Origin: Siphonodentalium dalli
Taxonomy: Eukaryota; Mollusca; Scaphopoda; Gadilida; Siphonodentaliidae
Reading direction: 5' to 3'
Assembly: GCA_032622095.1 (NCBI GenBank)
Contig: CP136064.1
Coordinates: 174,918,247-174,982,246, forward strand
Length of the DNA: 64,000 nt
Shown piece after piece: positions 1 through 11,429 of this stretch. The notes under the pieces were generated by a model, which saw only the letters and a program-made list of their open reading frames with translations, did no database searches and was not told the origin of the DNA. A program made the position numbers and the translations under genes. Each line of letters starts with the position of its first letter. Position 1 is the first letter of the stretch.

Positions 1-209
1 TAGATCAGGGTGCGTTTTCAGTTCACCATCTTCCGATGGCTATATCAACTCCTGAGATACCTCAATATTTGTTTGTATTGCTACTTCTATAATATAGCGC
101 ATAATATCATTTGGGCCTGATTGATTGTTTATTTAACTCAATGTCACAATTAAGTGGCGAATACAGAGTATTAAATAATTAACATATATACAACTGTTGT
201 CTGGCTTGC

Positions 210-885
210 CATCTTCATATGGCAGAGGTGCATATTTGTACTATCATCATCATCATCGTCATCATCATAATCATCTTCATCACCATCATCATCGTCATCA
301 TCATCATCACCATCACCATTATCATCATCAGCGTCACCATCATCATCATAATGATCATCATCATCATTATCATAATCATTATCATAATCGTCATCATAAT
401 CATTATCATCACCATCATCATCATCGTTGTCGTCTTCATCGTCGTCGTCTTCATCATCATCATCATCATCATCATCACCATCATCGTCTTCATCGTCGTC
501 GTCATAGTCGCCACAATCACCACCATCATCATCATTACCATCATCATAACATCATCGTCATAATCATCGCCATCATCATCGTTATCATGATAATCAAAAT
601 CTTCATCATCGTCGTCGCCGTCGTCATCATCATCGTCGTTATTGCCATCAGTGTCGTCGTCATCGTCGTCGTCATCGCTATCATCATCTCAAGCATATAT
701 ATATCATCATCATAATCATCGTCCCCACCATCATCATCATCACCATCATCGTGATTATCGCCATCAGACATCATCGCCATACTAATCATCTTCACCACCA
801 CTGTCATTTTCGTCATCATTATCAACATCATCATCGTCGGTTTCGTTATAATCATCGGCACCATCACCATCCTCCAGTTCCCGGG
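210..885. repeat. Compound CAT/ATC/GTC microsatellite
   Basis: About 650 bp consist almost wholly of imperfect CAT, ATC and CGT/GTC triplets. All frames on both strands lack stops for long stretches and would encode His-, Ile- or Met-rich tracts. These are by-products of the triplet repeat, not genes. The run decays into ordinary sequence near 885. Confidence 0.95.
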
Positions 886-1084
886 CCCAAAATATAGCGA
901 CATTTTCATCCACAGGTAAGCGAACAGAACCATCCAATAATGTCTTCGTTCAAGTTTCTATTTAAGTTTGAATTACCAAAGCATATTTCTCTTTCATTTT
1001 CATAAGTAATATAAGTTTTTTAGCGACGGTTTCTATTCCCCACAATTACAGTAAGGGTCCTCTAAGATCTAGCTTTTAAATCAA

Positions 1085-1500
1085 CTTGACAAAGTTTGAG
1101 CTATTGCCATGGGGTGGCGTCCTTCCATGCATCTGTGCATGCGTGCGTCCGTTAAGAATTGCGCCTTTAGCACACCCTACAGTCACATTTCTCGTCCGAC
1201 CATCACTTAACTCATATGGATCTTCGGGGTGACCTCTAGATGGCAGCCATCTGGGATTTTACTCTCTGCATGACTAAATCCTTTGGCACACCCTGCAGAC
1301 CATATCCCTTATCCGATCGACACCAAACTGCATTTGTGTCTTTTGGGTGACCACTAGATGGGACCTATCGAATTTCGTTGGAAAAACATGGCCGCCACCG
1401 GCCATCTTTGATTTTACTCATTTCATGACTAATCGTTCGGCAGCTCCTACATACCACATCTCTCATTCGATATAAATGGGAGCCATCATTTTTCCCCGAA
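1085..1500. repeat. Dispersed repeat, family A (copy 1)
   Basis: The sequence contains internally repeated blocks of about 150-180 bp. Each has a 'cacaccctgcag' type block, then 'gtgaccactagatggga', then 'catggccgcca..ggccatctt'. The same blocks recur at 3395-3570, 11430-11800 and 20205-20545. There is no open frame. The structure suggests an old dispersed, locally tandem repeat. Confidence 0.75.
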
Positions 1501-1984
1501 ATTCGAAAATTTCCCCGAAAGCTGTTGCCTGGTTTTATGATTAGCAGGTCTTTGCTCTCTATTAGATTCTAATGTCCATATCGATGAGACTTTTTACCAT
1601 TGTTTCATTCCTTATTACAATCTTAGTTGTCGCACGCGCGTGGTCGAATTTGTGTTTCTGTTTTAAATATCCGCTTCCATGTGATCTCAACGATTTCAAT
1701 TTCATGCGGCTCAGTGTTTTGATACTCGCACGCAAATTGTTTGAGACCACTTCCAAATTGTTCACCCACTGATTTGTATATATTCTCACATTCGCAACCT
1801 GTTTCCTTTGCCATAATTATATTTGCTTAAACTGATGTTAACACTTATATGCAGATGGTCTTATATGTTATGCATTTATTTTAGATTACTGTATCGCACG
1901 TGTTGTGCCAGTATAAACTTTGAAGACCGTTTTAGAGCACACCTGTGGTTTTACAGTTATATAAAACTAGCAGGTTAGCCAGCC
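1501..1984. other. Intergenic, nothing recognised
   Basis: Overlapping short frames on both strands (60-75 codons) lack recognisable motifs. I see no gene here. Confidence 0.6.
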
Positions 1985-3112
1985 GGGCGGCAATCGTCAG
2001 AAACATGACAATTTTTAATTTTTTTAATTAATTTTTTTAATTAATTTTTTTTTTTTCAATGAGTTAATTGTGCCTTTTTAATTTTTTAATTAAAATGTTT
2101 TTCTTCAATGAGTTAATTCTGCCTTTTTAATCAAGAGAAATGATGGTACCCGTCCCTAAAAGGGGCATGAAAATCTCAAAAGTACAAAGAAGAGATAAGA
2201 ATCACATGTGACGCTCATGTCTGGATGCAGACGCTCAAGTGTGTATCCAGACATAAGAATCACACTTCACGTACGCTCTTTATCAATGACACTACGGATA
2301 CGAACGCTCGGCAATCGTCAGAAACATGACATTTTTTTATTTTTTAAATTAATTTTTCAATGAATTAATTCTGCCTTTTTTATTTGTTAAATTTTTTTAA
2401 TGAGTTAATTCTGCCTTTTTAATCAAGAAAAATGATGGTACCCGTCCCTAAAAGGGGTATGATTTACGGTACATCGGGCGGAAAAACTGACCCGATGGAA
2501 ATCTCCCCCGTTCCTAGGAACCCGTAAGTACGAAGACAGACATAAGAATCACGTGTGACGCTCATGTATGGATACAGACGCTGACGTGTGTATCCAGACA
2601 TAACAATCACACTACACGCATACGCTCTTTATCAATGACACCTTTTTAATTAATTTTTTAATTTAAATTTTTTTTTTTCAATGAGTTAATTCTGCCTTTT
2701 TAATTTAATTTTTTTTTTTCAATGAGTTAATTCTGCCTTTTTAATCAAGAGAAATGACACTGCGGATACGAACGCTCTTTAACTATCAACGCGATTAACC
2801 CCACCGTGCCAAGGACGGTGACTATTATTTTTTTAATCAGTCCCGTGATGGTACCCGTCCCTAAAAGATGTATGATTTACGGTACATCGTGCGTAAAAAC
2901 TGATGTAAATCTCCCCCGTTCCTAGGAACCCGTAAGTACGAAGACAGGCATAAGAATCACGGGTGACGCTAATATCTGGATACAGACGCTCGCGTATCTA
3001 TCCAGACATAAGAATCACACTACACGCATACGCTCTTTATCAATGACACTGCGGATACGAACGCTCTTTAACTATCAACGCGATTAAACCCGCAGTGCCA
3101 AGGACGGTGATT
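1985..3112. repeat. Tandem repeat, three irregular units of about 290-415 bp
   Basis: The block 'gatggtacccgtcccta' starts at 2142, 2434 and 2847. Each time it is followed by 'ataagaatcac.tgtgacgct', 'tatccagacataa' and 'acgctctttatcaatgacac'. T-rich spacers carry 'caatgagttaattctgcc' several times. Two units also hold the palindrome GTTCCTAGGAAC. The units differ by insertion and deletion, so the array is not recently homogenised. No coding potential is seen. Confidence 0.85.
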
Positions 3113-3242
3113 TTGGTAAATGGGAGTGGAGAAGGAGTGATCGGAGCTTCTCGAGAACGTCGCGACGACGCGTCCCGTGTGCTTTTACCCTCAGATAGGA
3201 AGTTTGGTATCAGTCGGTGCAGCCGTTTTCGATTCTATAAAG

Positions 3243-3243
<1 letters not shown>

Positions 3244-3278
<35 letters not shown>

Positions 3279-3304
3279 CACACCCTCCCTCATACACACA
3301 CACC

Positions 3305-3341
<37 letters not shown>
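3244..3341. repeat. (CA)n microsatellite
   Basis: A dinucleotide CA run, interrupted by CCTCA and CCCT, passes into (TA)n near 3340. Confidence 0.95.
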
Positions 3342-3347
<6 letters not shown>

Positions 3348-3394
3348 CGTAGTTCTCAAAATATATAGTAGATAAATTTGTATTATTATTATCA

Positions 3395-3570
3395 TAAAAA
3401 CATGGCCGCCAGCAGCCATCTTAGATTTAAAATTTGATTCCATCGGCACACCCTGCAGCCGGCCTGCATTTAATGGAGAATTGTTTTTGAACATTTACAT
3501 CTAGATGGGAGCTATCGAATTTGAACGATTTTCTATGAAAAAGATGGCCACCGGCAGCCATCTTGGTCTT
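3395..3570. repeat. Dispersed repeat, family A (copy 2)
   Basis: It carries the same 'acatggccgccagcagccatctt', 'cacaccctgcag' and 'ctagatgggagctatc' blocks as at 1085-1500, with two partial units. Confidence 0.75.
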
Positions 3571-3976
3571 ACTATTTACATTTCTACCAAATAGACTAAA
3601 ATACCAAGGGTTGGAAAGTTTACTTTGTTAAAGTATATGGCGGAATATTTTAATTAACAAAATGTCGATGACACGAATAACAATCAGTCGGATCGGGTGT
3701 CGTGATAGGAATTCGGGTTTGCCGGAGCAGTTTTTTTGTCACAAATATGGGCATTCTTATCAAAGCTTTTGTGATAGGTACAACCAAAAGCACTAGTTGT
3801 GGTAACCATGATCAATTTCTCAGCTTTCTAATTCCAATCTCTGGAATATATGGTGAAACGCCTTGTCTGCAATATTGAAAATGGTGCACTTTCTTGGAAC
3901 ATGCGATACAGTAATTGGACTGTGCGTAAATACAGATCAATTACCTGTCTCGATTTCTTTTGTTGTGGTCGGTGAT

Positions 3977-3978
3977 TG

Positions 3979-4029
<51 letters not shown>

Positions 4030-4031
4030 CG
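3977..4031. repeat. (GTT)n microsatellite
   Basis: About 17 GTT units are flanked on both sides by the 12-base motif 'ggtgattgtgtt'. Valine-rich frames through it are by-products of the triplet. Confidence 0.95.
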
Positions 4032-4499
4032 GTGATTGTGTTGTTGTCGTCGTTTTTGTCGTGATTTGTTGCGTTGTCGTTCTTACTCCGAGACGCGGAT
4101 CGTTTGGATCATCTCCATCTCCACTATCTACAGAAAAAAGCGGATTAAAACATCATGTATTGTTGAAAATACAAATAATTTACGTTATAGGACCGATCCA
4201 TGTGTATTTCGATGCATAAATTATATTTTCTATATAGTTACTATATATGTTCTGAAATATAAATATGCTTTTACATGGACGTGACCGCTTTTAACCGGTC
4301 CAGACAGGGACCGGAATGGGCTGGATCTGATCGGACTGGACGGCCCAGGATGGTCCGGTCCACTACGGTCCATGGCGCATCACTACAAATGAGTAAACAA
4401 TAACGGGTTGCACATCGAGTGCTGGCATACCCCCACGATGCCAAACTAAAACAAGCTAAATATAAAATAAACAAAGGATAGATAACTTCAAAAGAAACA

Positions 4500-5010
4500 C
4501 CACCAGCACTTCATTGAAGACATTGTGATGGTGAACATCCATATCAAATGTTATTGAGATCCTGTAACCCACGACTGTGATACTCATGCGGACCGACAAA
4601 ATACAATTATTTCTAGGAACATAAAGAAGGATATATCACTAGAACAGAAAATGGCGAACCTCCATACCAAATTCCATTCAGATCCGATAACCAATGAGTA
4701 AGGTACTCAACGGACAAAACATTATTTCCTGATAAACAAAGAAGGATAACTCTAAAACGGAAAATGCAAAATACCAGACATTTGAAAGCACTACCGATGG
4801 CGAACCCACAGACGAACAGAAAACCTCTATTTCCAGATGAACAAAGAAGGATAGCGCTATAAATAAAATGCTAACAATGTCATTGGACACTCGGGGCTGA
4901 ACATCCGTACAAAATTTCATTCAGATCCGGCCACCCATGGCTGAGATATATGCACGACGGACAGACAGACGAACACAGAAATCCAGTATACCATATTATC
5001 CCTCGGCATT
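4500..5010. repeat. Degenerate tandem repeat of about 110 bp
   Basis: The block 'aaagaaggata' recurs near 4623, 4738 and 4845. Each is followed by a variant of 'ctagaacagaaaatgg' and a 'ttcattcagatccg' type block. The run ends in 'cgacggacagacagacgaac', a GACA-rich tail common in dispersed repeats of marine invertebrates. No gene is seen. Confidence 0.6.
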
Positions 5011-5291
5011 GAAATTCCCAACTAGTTGTCATTTACGTGCAACATCTTCTCGTGCTAGTGATATTGAGCTATATATTATATCCCAATAACTACTCAATAC
5101 ACTTGTTTGACGGTTGAAAAGCTTATTTGAATATCTCATTTCTCACCACACTGCTTCGAGGCCAGATTGATCAAAGTCTGCTATGTGTTTGTATGTTAGC
5201 TCCCTTTTGACATACATAACAATACCACCTCATTTGTTAGCGACTCTAGATCTGTCACGAATGGGAGGCGAATGGAACACTGGGATATGCA

Positions 5292-7930
5292 GGGGGGGGA
5301 GTCGGAAAAAAATTACAGGATACAAGGACCGGGTGGGTGGGTGTCCCCGAGCCCGGAATGCAGATTTTTTTCTGATGTCATGCAATTTTTTTCCAAAATC
5401 ATTTCTAAGACAAATTACAGCTTCAAAATGAATTGAAACGATCAGATTCATATAGTAGTGCATGCTATAGCCTTATACAAGTGAGGGGGGGGGCTCTATA
5501 TTTTAATTTTTTGTCCACAAATTCTCCCTTTAACAGTTGAAAACATGGGGTGGGTCCGGTTTTAGTCGAGGAAAAAAATTACAATGAAAAAAAAAGCCAT
5601 TTTCATCTTTTCTCATAGTTTATCGTGGTTTTTTAACTTATTATACACAGATGATACCTGCGTGTTTTGAGTGACATGAATACCGGAAGTATCTCATGAG
5701 TGGTCACAGTGAGATGTAACCTATAATACTGTATACAACATAAATAATGTAACATCAATACAACACAATACATAAAATTTCATAAATAGTAACTAACATA
5801 GAAATTCATATTGCTCAAAAGTTCTTGGTTCCCTCATTCCTTGAAATCCCACTGGAAACCATTTAGATTGATTTGTTGTCAAAAAGCCGAAAAACCGTTG
5901 GCCTCATTTGTTTATATTAATGATAACAGTCAATATATTGCATAAACAATAAATACAGTGACCACGTGGTCGATGTACATGGTCGATGTCGATACATGAC
6001 TACAGTGACTTAAGTCACATAATAACGTGTTGTTCACTGATTGGAGCATTAAAAGGCTCCAGATTCAATCTCAGAGCATCTAATTAAAAATGTTTTCGAA
6101 GGGAGGCCCTTCGGCATCTCCTGCTGGGATACTACTCGCCTCCACATTTTGTAGGAGAGCTACTCGCCACTCGCCTAGAATGATTTTCAGGGGAACTCCT
6201 CATTGCTCACTAGTGATTTCACCACATGGAGAGGACTGGAACTGTGTTTATTTATATAGGAGATATAGCACCGTAGCAGTGTTATATTTATTGCCTCTGA
6301 AACATGCCGAGCCGAGCTGGCCCTTAGAACATGCTTGGGACTATACAACACACCAGGTGCCTATTTTTAGAAGCAAATTTAATATTTGAGACAGTGCAAT
6401 TTTTTTGGACTGGGTGGGATTTGAACCCCGGCCCATGACGGCGAGCACGCCTTGCGACTCAAAGTCTCCTATATATATACTATAGAGACCTTAAAATGTG
6501 CATATACGTGTAGTGTCCTAAGTGCGATGTCAGAATACAGCGGCCATTTGATCTTCCTTTTTTGAGGTTGCTTCGGTGGTCATGTGTAGAGTCCGAAGCC
6601 GCCATCGCCATATTGGCTACAAGCCGCCGCCAGCCATATTATCTCCAACGAATTGTAAAATGGCTGAGCCATGGCATGGACTTATATGTTAAGGACAACT
6701 GTACTGCGAATCACAAATAACTAAACCGCATTGCCTAATATTGGCATTCTCGTATGGGCACGGCATGGTTGTTACACTTTCAGAACACCCGGGGCCTCTC
6801 GTTGTGGAATAGACTATTCCAATGCATGCTTCCATATAACGGAGTGGGAGCATCCATTCAGCATTGAAAGGGTTTAAAGTATAAATCGTTTATTTCGACA
6901 CGACTCAGTATCAGACATGCTGACATTTGTCAATATATGCACATAACCCGTCTACAGAAGAGAATAGAAAATAGTTTGAAATATTATATATCAATACTAA
7001 TGGATTCAGCATCAAATGATGAATACATATATCGCAAGATGCCAGTGATGATATAGCCGTCTGAAGTCGACAGAAGTTCCAATGTAACTTATACCGATTA
7101 TATAGATGGGAAACTACATATAATTAGCAATCCCTGCCAGTCCTTTGCTGGCTCCTTCGTGTATATTGCCATAATGGAAAAGCCCAACACCAAAAGACTT
7201 CTATGGGTTCACAACAAACGCCAAAACAAGCGGGTGTCTATAACCGGGGATTAGGACAATTTCCGAAACGAAATACGCTGAATGATAACGTCTCAGACGG
7301 CTTTGCCGCCATATTTCGTCAGCCACGAACCGGCTTAGCTAGATAACCAGCCACGAAAATTGGTTGAGCCAGCCGTGAAAACTAGTTGGACTTTGAGTCG
7401 CAAGGCGCGCTCGCCATCATGGGCCAGGGTTCTAATCCCACCCAATCAAGTAGATGTGCAATCCAAACAAAAATTGCACTGTCTCAAAAATCAAATTTGT
7501 GTTTATTTACTCAAATTGATGGTGTTTTTACCTTACACATGCACATATTTTAACCTATTGCTAAAAAGGGACACAACTATCCTGTTAAAATGGGTATTTT
7601 ACCTTTATAACCATAAATATTTGGGTTTTTAAAGGTTTTGTCACTAGTTTTGTAGGCATATTTTTCAGACATGTGCTTTGTTTGTTTATTTTTTGTGGGT
7701 GTACTTGATCAGCGTTCTCTCAGTTCCGGTGCAGACACAATGAGAGACCCTTACTAGTACCCGACCAACAACACATTATTTAGTAGAATTTACAAGATTT
7801 TCATCAATTTTGGGGGTGGGTGTCCCAGACCCGGGTGGAAAAAAACTTACGGTCCCGGGTGGGTGTCCCAGACCTGGTTGGAAAAAACTTACGCTCCGGT
7901 GTGGTGGGTCCCCAAAACTGAACCCCCCCC
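5292..7930 (+). mobile_element. Non-autonomous DNA transposon with G/C-tract ends (copy 1, interrupted)
   Basis: The left end is a G tract followed by a block close to GTCGGAACAAAATTACAGG. The right end runs into a C tract, and the usual right inverted repeat core is lost. Most of 5300-6254 plus 7510-7925 matches the reverse complement of 59414-61040, so this is a real element family of about 1.6 kb. The extra length is a nested insertion at 6255-7497. Flanking direct repeats CTGGGATATGCA (5280-5291) and CTGGGATATGTA (7931-7942) look like a target-site duplication. No transposase frame is present. The superfamily is not assigned. Confidence 0.8.
6255..7497. mobile_element. Nested 1.24-kb insertion with tRNA-like sequences inverted near its ends
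   Basis: The 12-bp direct repeat TGTGTTTATTTA occurs at 6243-6254 and 7498-7509. The uninterrupted homologue at 59.4-61.0 kb has only one copy, so this is an insertion with a target-site duplication. Near the left end (about 6380-6460) and at the right end (about 7385-7495) lie inverted copies of a block. It contains 'gactttgagtcgcaaggcg' and a tRNA B-box-like GGTTCAAATCC or GGTTCTAATCC, followed by 'gcactgtctc'. This resembles tRNA-derived SINE heads arranged tail to tail. The interior has no recognised gene. Confidence 0.65.
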
Positions 7931-7973
7931 CTGGGATATGTAGTAAATAAGAAGTTACCTTGACGCTTAACAG

Positions 7974-10900
7974 ACATTCGGTAATTATGACAGATGTAAA
8001 AGTAGGGAGCTTATAACATCTATGAACAGGGTTGGAATGTGCGTCAGTTACAACGAGATAATGCGATGTCGCAAGAAACTCGCCCAATATGCAATTGCTT
8101 CATGCGAAAACAATGACACTCCACTGCCAAGTCACTTTACAACAAGTGACTTCACCATCAGTGCGCTTGATAATTTTGATCATGAGGATAGATCAAGTTT
8201 ATCTGGGAAGTCAAGCAATCACGATACTGTGCTTACCATGTTTCAACCGAAACCGGTGAAATTAAATTCAAAAGGCACGATTTCAGAAATGAACCTGCAA
8301 CCAATAAGCACTCATGTAAATAATCAGTTGCCTTGTCAGATGATTTCAGAGTATCAGCACCCAAAGACTAAACCAGACCTTCCAGATAACTTCAAAGTCG
8401 ACAGGTGTCTACTAAATATGAAGGACACAACGATAGCTGAGAAAGAGATAGAATTCATTGTCAGTTTGATTAGAAATGGACCAGGTGATGGACGCTTTCA
8501 TGGACCATCTTGGGCCGGTTGTCGTGCGCTGGTTTCCAACGCCAGGATCCCACTGATGCATGTTGGATTTCTGCCATATATCCCACATCCTGTAACATCG
8601 GCTGCAACCGTTTACACAGCATTGAATAACTTGCAGATAATGGGAAAGCAATTTCCACAGAGTGCCATGCCGGTATTCTGTGATGAAGACGTTTTCCGGA
8701 CTGTTGTGGAGATAACAATGAACAGCCCAGATCGCTTTAAGGGTATAGTGCCTATGTTAGGTAGTTTTCATATGGCCAAGGTTGTTCAGCGATGCATCGG
8801 GAAATATCTTTCAGGAAGTGGCGCGGAAGAGGCCCTGGTGGAATGCGGGATATTCGGTGAAAAAACAGTAGCATCGGTGATGAGTGGTGGCCATTACGTC
8901 CGTTCCATGCGCGGCCTTATGATGATAGCAGATGCTATTGAAGCCATGAAGTGGGATGCATTCGGCGAAGGGAAAGCTCAAAATAATGTTGAGATGGCTC
9001 ATGACATTCCACTACTTGAACAGTCATTTCAAGATAAAGATAACAGGACAGCAAAAGTTCTCATGTCAAAGCTGGTTAAGACATCAGAACAGTATCGTAA
9101 GGAATTTGATGACTTTTCGATAGAATGCGCCGCGACATCGCAAATGTGTGAATATTGGGAGAACTTCCTCAGAATGGTGTCTAATCTTAAACGGTTGGTC
9201 GCTGCCGACAGAGAAGGTGATTGGTTGAGACATTTGCAATCTGTTCAAGATTTGCTCCCTTTGTTCAAGGCAATGGACAGTATTAACTACCTACGATATG
9301 CTTCATGGTATCTGGAGCGAATGAGGATGTTACCAACGTCAAATCCCGACATATACAAAAAATTTTGTAAGGGACATTTTGTTGTTAAAGAAAATTCAGG
9401 GTTGTTTAATGGTGTTGCGCCCGACATGAAGCTTGAACAGACCATACAGCGTTCCCAGAAAAGCACGAACGGGATTATAGGACAAACAAGACAAGTCCAA
9501 TACATTGCGGAATGGGAACTTATTTACCACGAGGTATTGGCAATCAGCAATACATTTCGAAAGCTGACAAAGGCAGAGCTGGGATCCAGAGAGACTGTTT
9601 TGCACCATGAACTCGCTGGTGGAGTGTCTAACTTGTTGAATAAATCAGTTAAGAAGCTGTATGATGCTATGTGCCAAAAAGAGAATCCATACAGCCTAGT
9701 ATCGAATGCTAATCTACATAATTTTATTACAGCCCAACTAGTTCCTGCTGATGACGCAGCTCAACTCCTATCTGTGTACACGATAGGAGAAACTGAATAC
9801 TCCAAATTCAGAACAGAAAGGTTCGTGCAACGGAAAAAGAAGCTAACAGACACAATTCATCGCACAAACCTGCCGACAATAGAATACGCACTTCGACCGA
9901 GGGTTAAATCGCCACAAACCCACATCAAAATATCACCTAAAGAACTCAGTGTTGCACATAGAATAATCGAAATGGCAATGAAGCGTGGTCTCCAATACCA
10001 AGATATATTTAAATATGATTTAATTAGTTCATCCACATTATTTGATGGCGACTTTACAAAGAAACCAAACAAAAGTACTTTGGTGACGGAATTGGAGAAA
10101 GAGCTAAATGCAACAGACTACATATTCTCAAAAGAGTCTACTTTGCCAACTGGAATAGTGGTGGACTTTATGTCAACAATTAGACGATTACCAGCAAAAC
10201 TTATGTCAACATTTGGAGACTTGTTCACCTCAATCTTGAAAACTACACAAGAAACTTGCAGGTCGGATCAAATTGACTTTGTCTTCGACAGCTACCTAGA
10301 TTCATCGGTGAAGAATGGTGAACGAGAACGCCGATCCACACACGAGCCACTTGAATTCACGGGTATTGAATCTGACACACCAGTTCCTAGACAACAGCTT
10401 GAGAGGTTTTGGGCATCTAACAACAACAAGAAAGCGCTTCAAAAGGCAGCAAAGCGTCATCTTATCACGAACGTCTTATCGAACAAAACAGCTGTGATTT
10501 TTAGTGGTCATATTGAGGAATCGAAGCTTGTGGAGGCAGTGGAAGTAATGGCAGACACTGTGCAGACTGTTCCTGTTCTGACTAGTGGAGCAGAAGAAGC
10601 CGATGCCCGAGTGGTTCCACATATCATGCATGCAGTGAAAAAAGGACTGAAGCGCATCGTAGTCCTGGCAAATGATACTGATGTTGTTGCAATTTTATTG
10701 TACTATATAAATGTTTTCTTCAATTCTGGTTTGGAGGAACTCTGGATTCGTTATGGTGGCAGTGCTGAAAAGGACAGGTTCATTCCACTTCACACCTTGG
10801 GGATGAAACTAGGAATTGAGACATGCTCAGTAATAATTAAAGTCCATATACTTACTGGAAGCGACATCACAAGTAAAATAGGAACCAAACCATCTGCTCT

Positions 10901-11378
10901 CAAAAATGATCCTGCAATGTTCCTTACCAGTTTCGCAGACGAATGCAGACCAAGTGAGCATTCCACTCAACAGGCAGAGCATTTTCTTACTAAAGTGCTG
11001 AAGGGTGTAAATGGTATTCGGACATTTGATGGATTGAGGTGTCACCTGTATACTAAAAATGCAAAACCATTAGAGGCGTTACCACCCACTTCTTATTCTC
11101 TACATGGACATATTTTGAGGTCGTTCTATGCTATTAGGCAACTAACTACTCTGCTGGACCCTGTAGGTGATACTGACCCACAACCTGAAGACTTTGGGTG
11201 GCAATCCGTTGATGGACTCCTTCTTCCACAAAAATTTGAACACAAACTACCAACAGATCTGACTGTGAAATGTGCATGCAAGGTTGTCTGTACACGTCGA
11301 TGCTCATGCCGCAGACACAACGTCAACTGTACGAACTTCTGTGGTTGTTCTGCAACAGTTGCTTGTTCGAATATATGA
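7974..11378 (+). CDS. PIN/FEN1-like nuclease-family protein with C-terminal CXC motif (probably lacks its N-terminus)
   Basis: This is one uninterrupted frame, with ATG at 8022 (1,118 residues to the stop at 11376-11378). The frame stays open upstream to 7971. The residues before that ATG (CKSRELITS, then MNRVGMCVSY) look like continuous conserved protein. The in-frame stop TAA at 7968-7970 is followed directly by CAG, a possible splice acceptor. The ATG is therefore probably not the true start, and this may be a terminal exon. Near residues 855-890, EEADAR and NDTDVV, and then LTGSDITSK (about 945), match the acidic motifs of PIN/FEN1-like nucleases. The end (about 1084-1114) has CACKVVCTRRCSCRR plus further cysteines, a tesmin/TSO1-like CXC zinc-binding pattern. 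Similar intronless, repetitive genes of unknown role are widespread in invertebrates. It could belong to a mobile element. Function is inferred only. Confidence 0.8.
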   Translation, partial: TFGNYDRCKSRELITSMNRVGMCVSYNEIMRCRKKLAQYAIASCENNDTPLPSHFTTSDFTISALDNFDHEDRSSLSGKSSNHDTVLTMFQPKPVKLNSKGTISEMNLQPISTHVNNQLPCQMISEYQHPKTKPDLPDNFKVDRCLLNMKDTTIAEKEIEFIVSLIRNGPGDGRFHGPSWAGCRALVSNARIPLMHVGFLPYIPHPVTSAATVYTALNNLQIMGKQFPQSAMPVFCDEDVFRTVVEITMNSPDRFKGIVPMLGSFHMAKVVQRCIGKYLSGSGAEEALVECGIFGEKTVASVMSGGHYVRSMRGLMMIADAIEAMKWDAFGEGKAQNNVEMAHDIPLLEQSFQDKDNRTAKVLMSKLVKTSEQYRKEFDDFSIECAATSQMCEYWENFLRMVSNLKRLVAADREGDWLRHLQSVQDLLPLFKAMDSINYLRYASWYLERMRMLPTSNPDIYKKFCKGHFVVKENSGLFNGVAPDMKLEQTIQRSQKSTNGIIGQTRQVQYIAEWELIYHEVLAISNTFRKLTKAELGSRETVLHHELAGGVSNLLNKSVKKLYDAMCQKENPYSLVSNANLHNFITAQLVPADDAAQLLSVYTIGETEYSKFRTERFVQRKKKLTDTIHRTNLPTIEYALRPRVKSPQTHIKISPKELSVAHRIIEMAMKRGLQYQDIFKYDLISSSTLFDGDFTKKPNKSTLVTELEKELNATDYIFSKESTLPTGIVVDFMSTIRRLPAKLMSTFGDLFTSILKTTQETCRSDQIDFVFDSYLDSSVKNGERERRSTHEPLEFTGIESDTPVPRQQLERFWASNNNKKALQKAAKRHLITNVLSNKTAVIFSGHIEESKLVEAVEVMADTVQTVPVLTSGAEEADARVVPHIMHAVKKGLKRIVVLANDTDVVAILLYYINVFFNSGLEELWIRYGGSAEKDRFIPLHTLGMKLGIETCSVIIKVHILTGSDITSKIGTKPSALKNDPAMFLTSFADECRPSEHSTQQAEHFLTKVLKGVNGIRTFDGLRCHLYTKNAKPLEALPPTSYSLHGHILRSFYAIRQLTTLLDPVGDTDPQPEDFGWQSVDGLLLPQKFEHKLPTDLTVKCACKVVCTRRCSCRRHNVNCTNFCGCSATVACSNI

Positions 11379-11429
11379 GTAATATGTGGTAATATGATAA
11401 TGTGGAGTCGATGTTATGTCGCAATTGCT

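Noticed and set aside
197-933. Four long frames on both strands rich in His, Ile, Val or Met
   Set aside because: They are produced by the CAT/ATC microsatellite. Frames on both strands overlap and have no non-repeat domain.
3095-3494. Thr/His-rich and Cys/Val-rich frames on both strands
   Set aside because: Translation of the CA microsatellite.
3863-4219. 118-codon valine-rich frame
   Set aside because: Its core is the GTT microsatellite and the flanks have no motif.
7385-7495. Possible tRNA gene on the plus strand
   Set aside because: Only a B-box-like segment is convincing. No complete cloverleaf or acceptor stem forms, and an inverted partner lies near 6380, which fits a SINE-like head.
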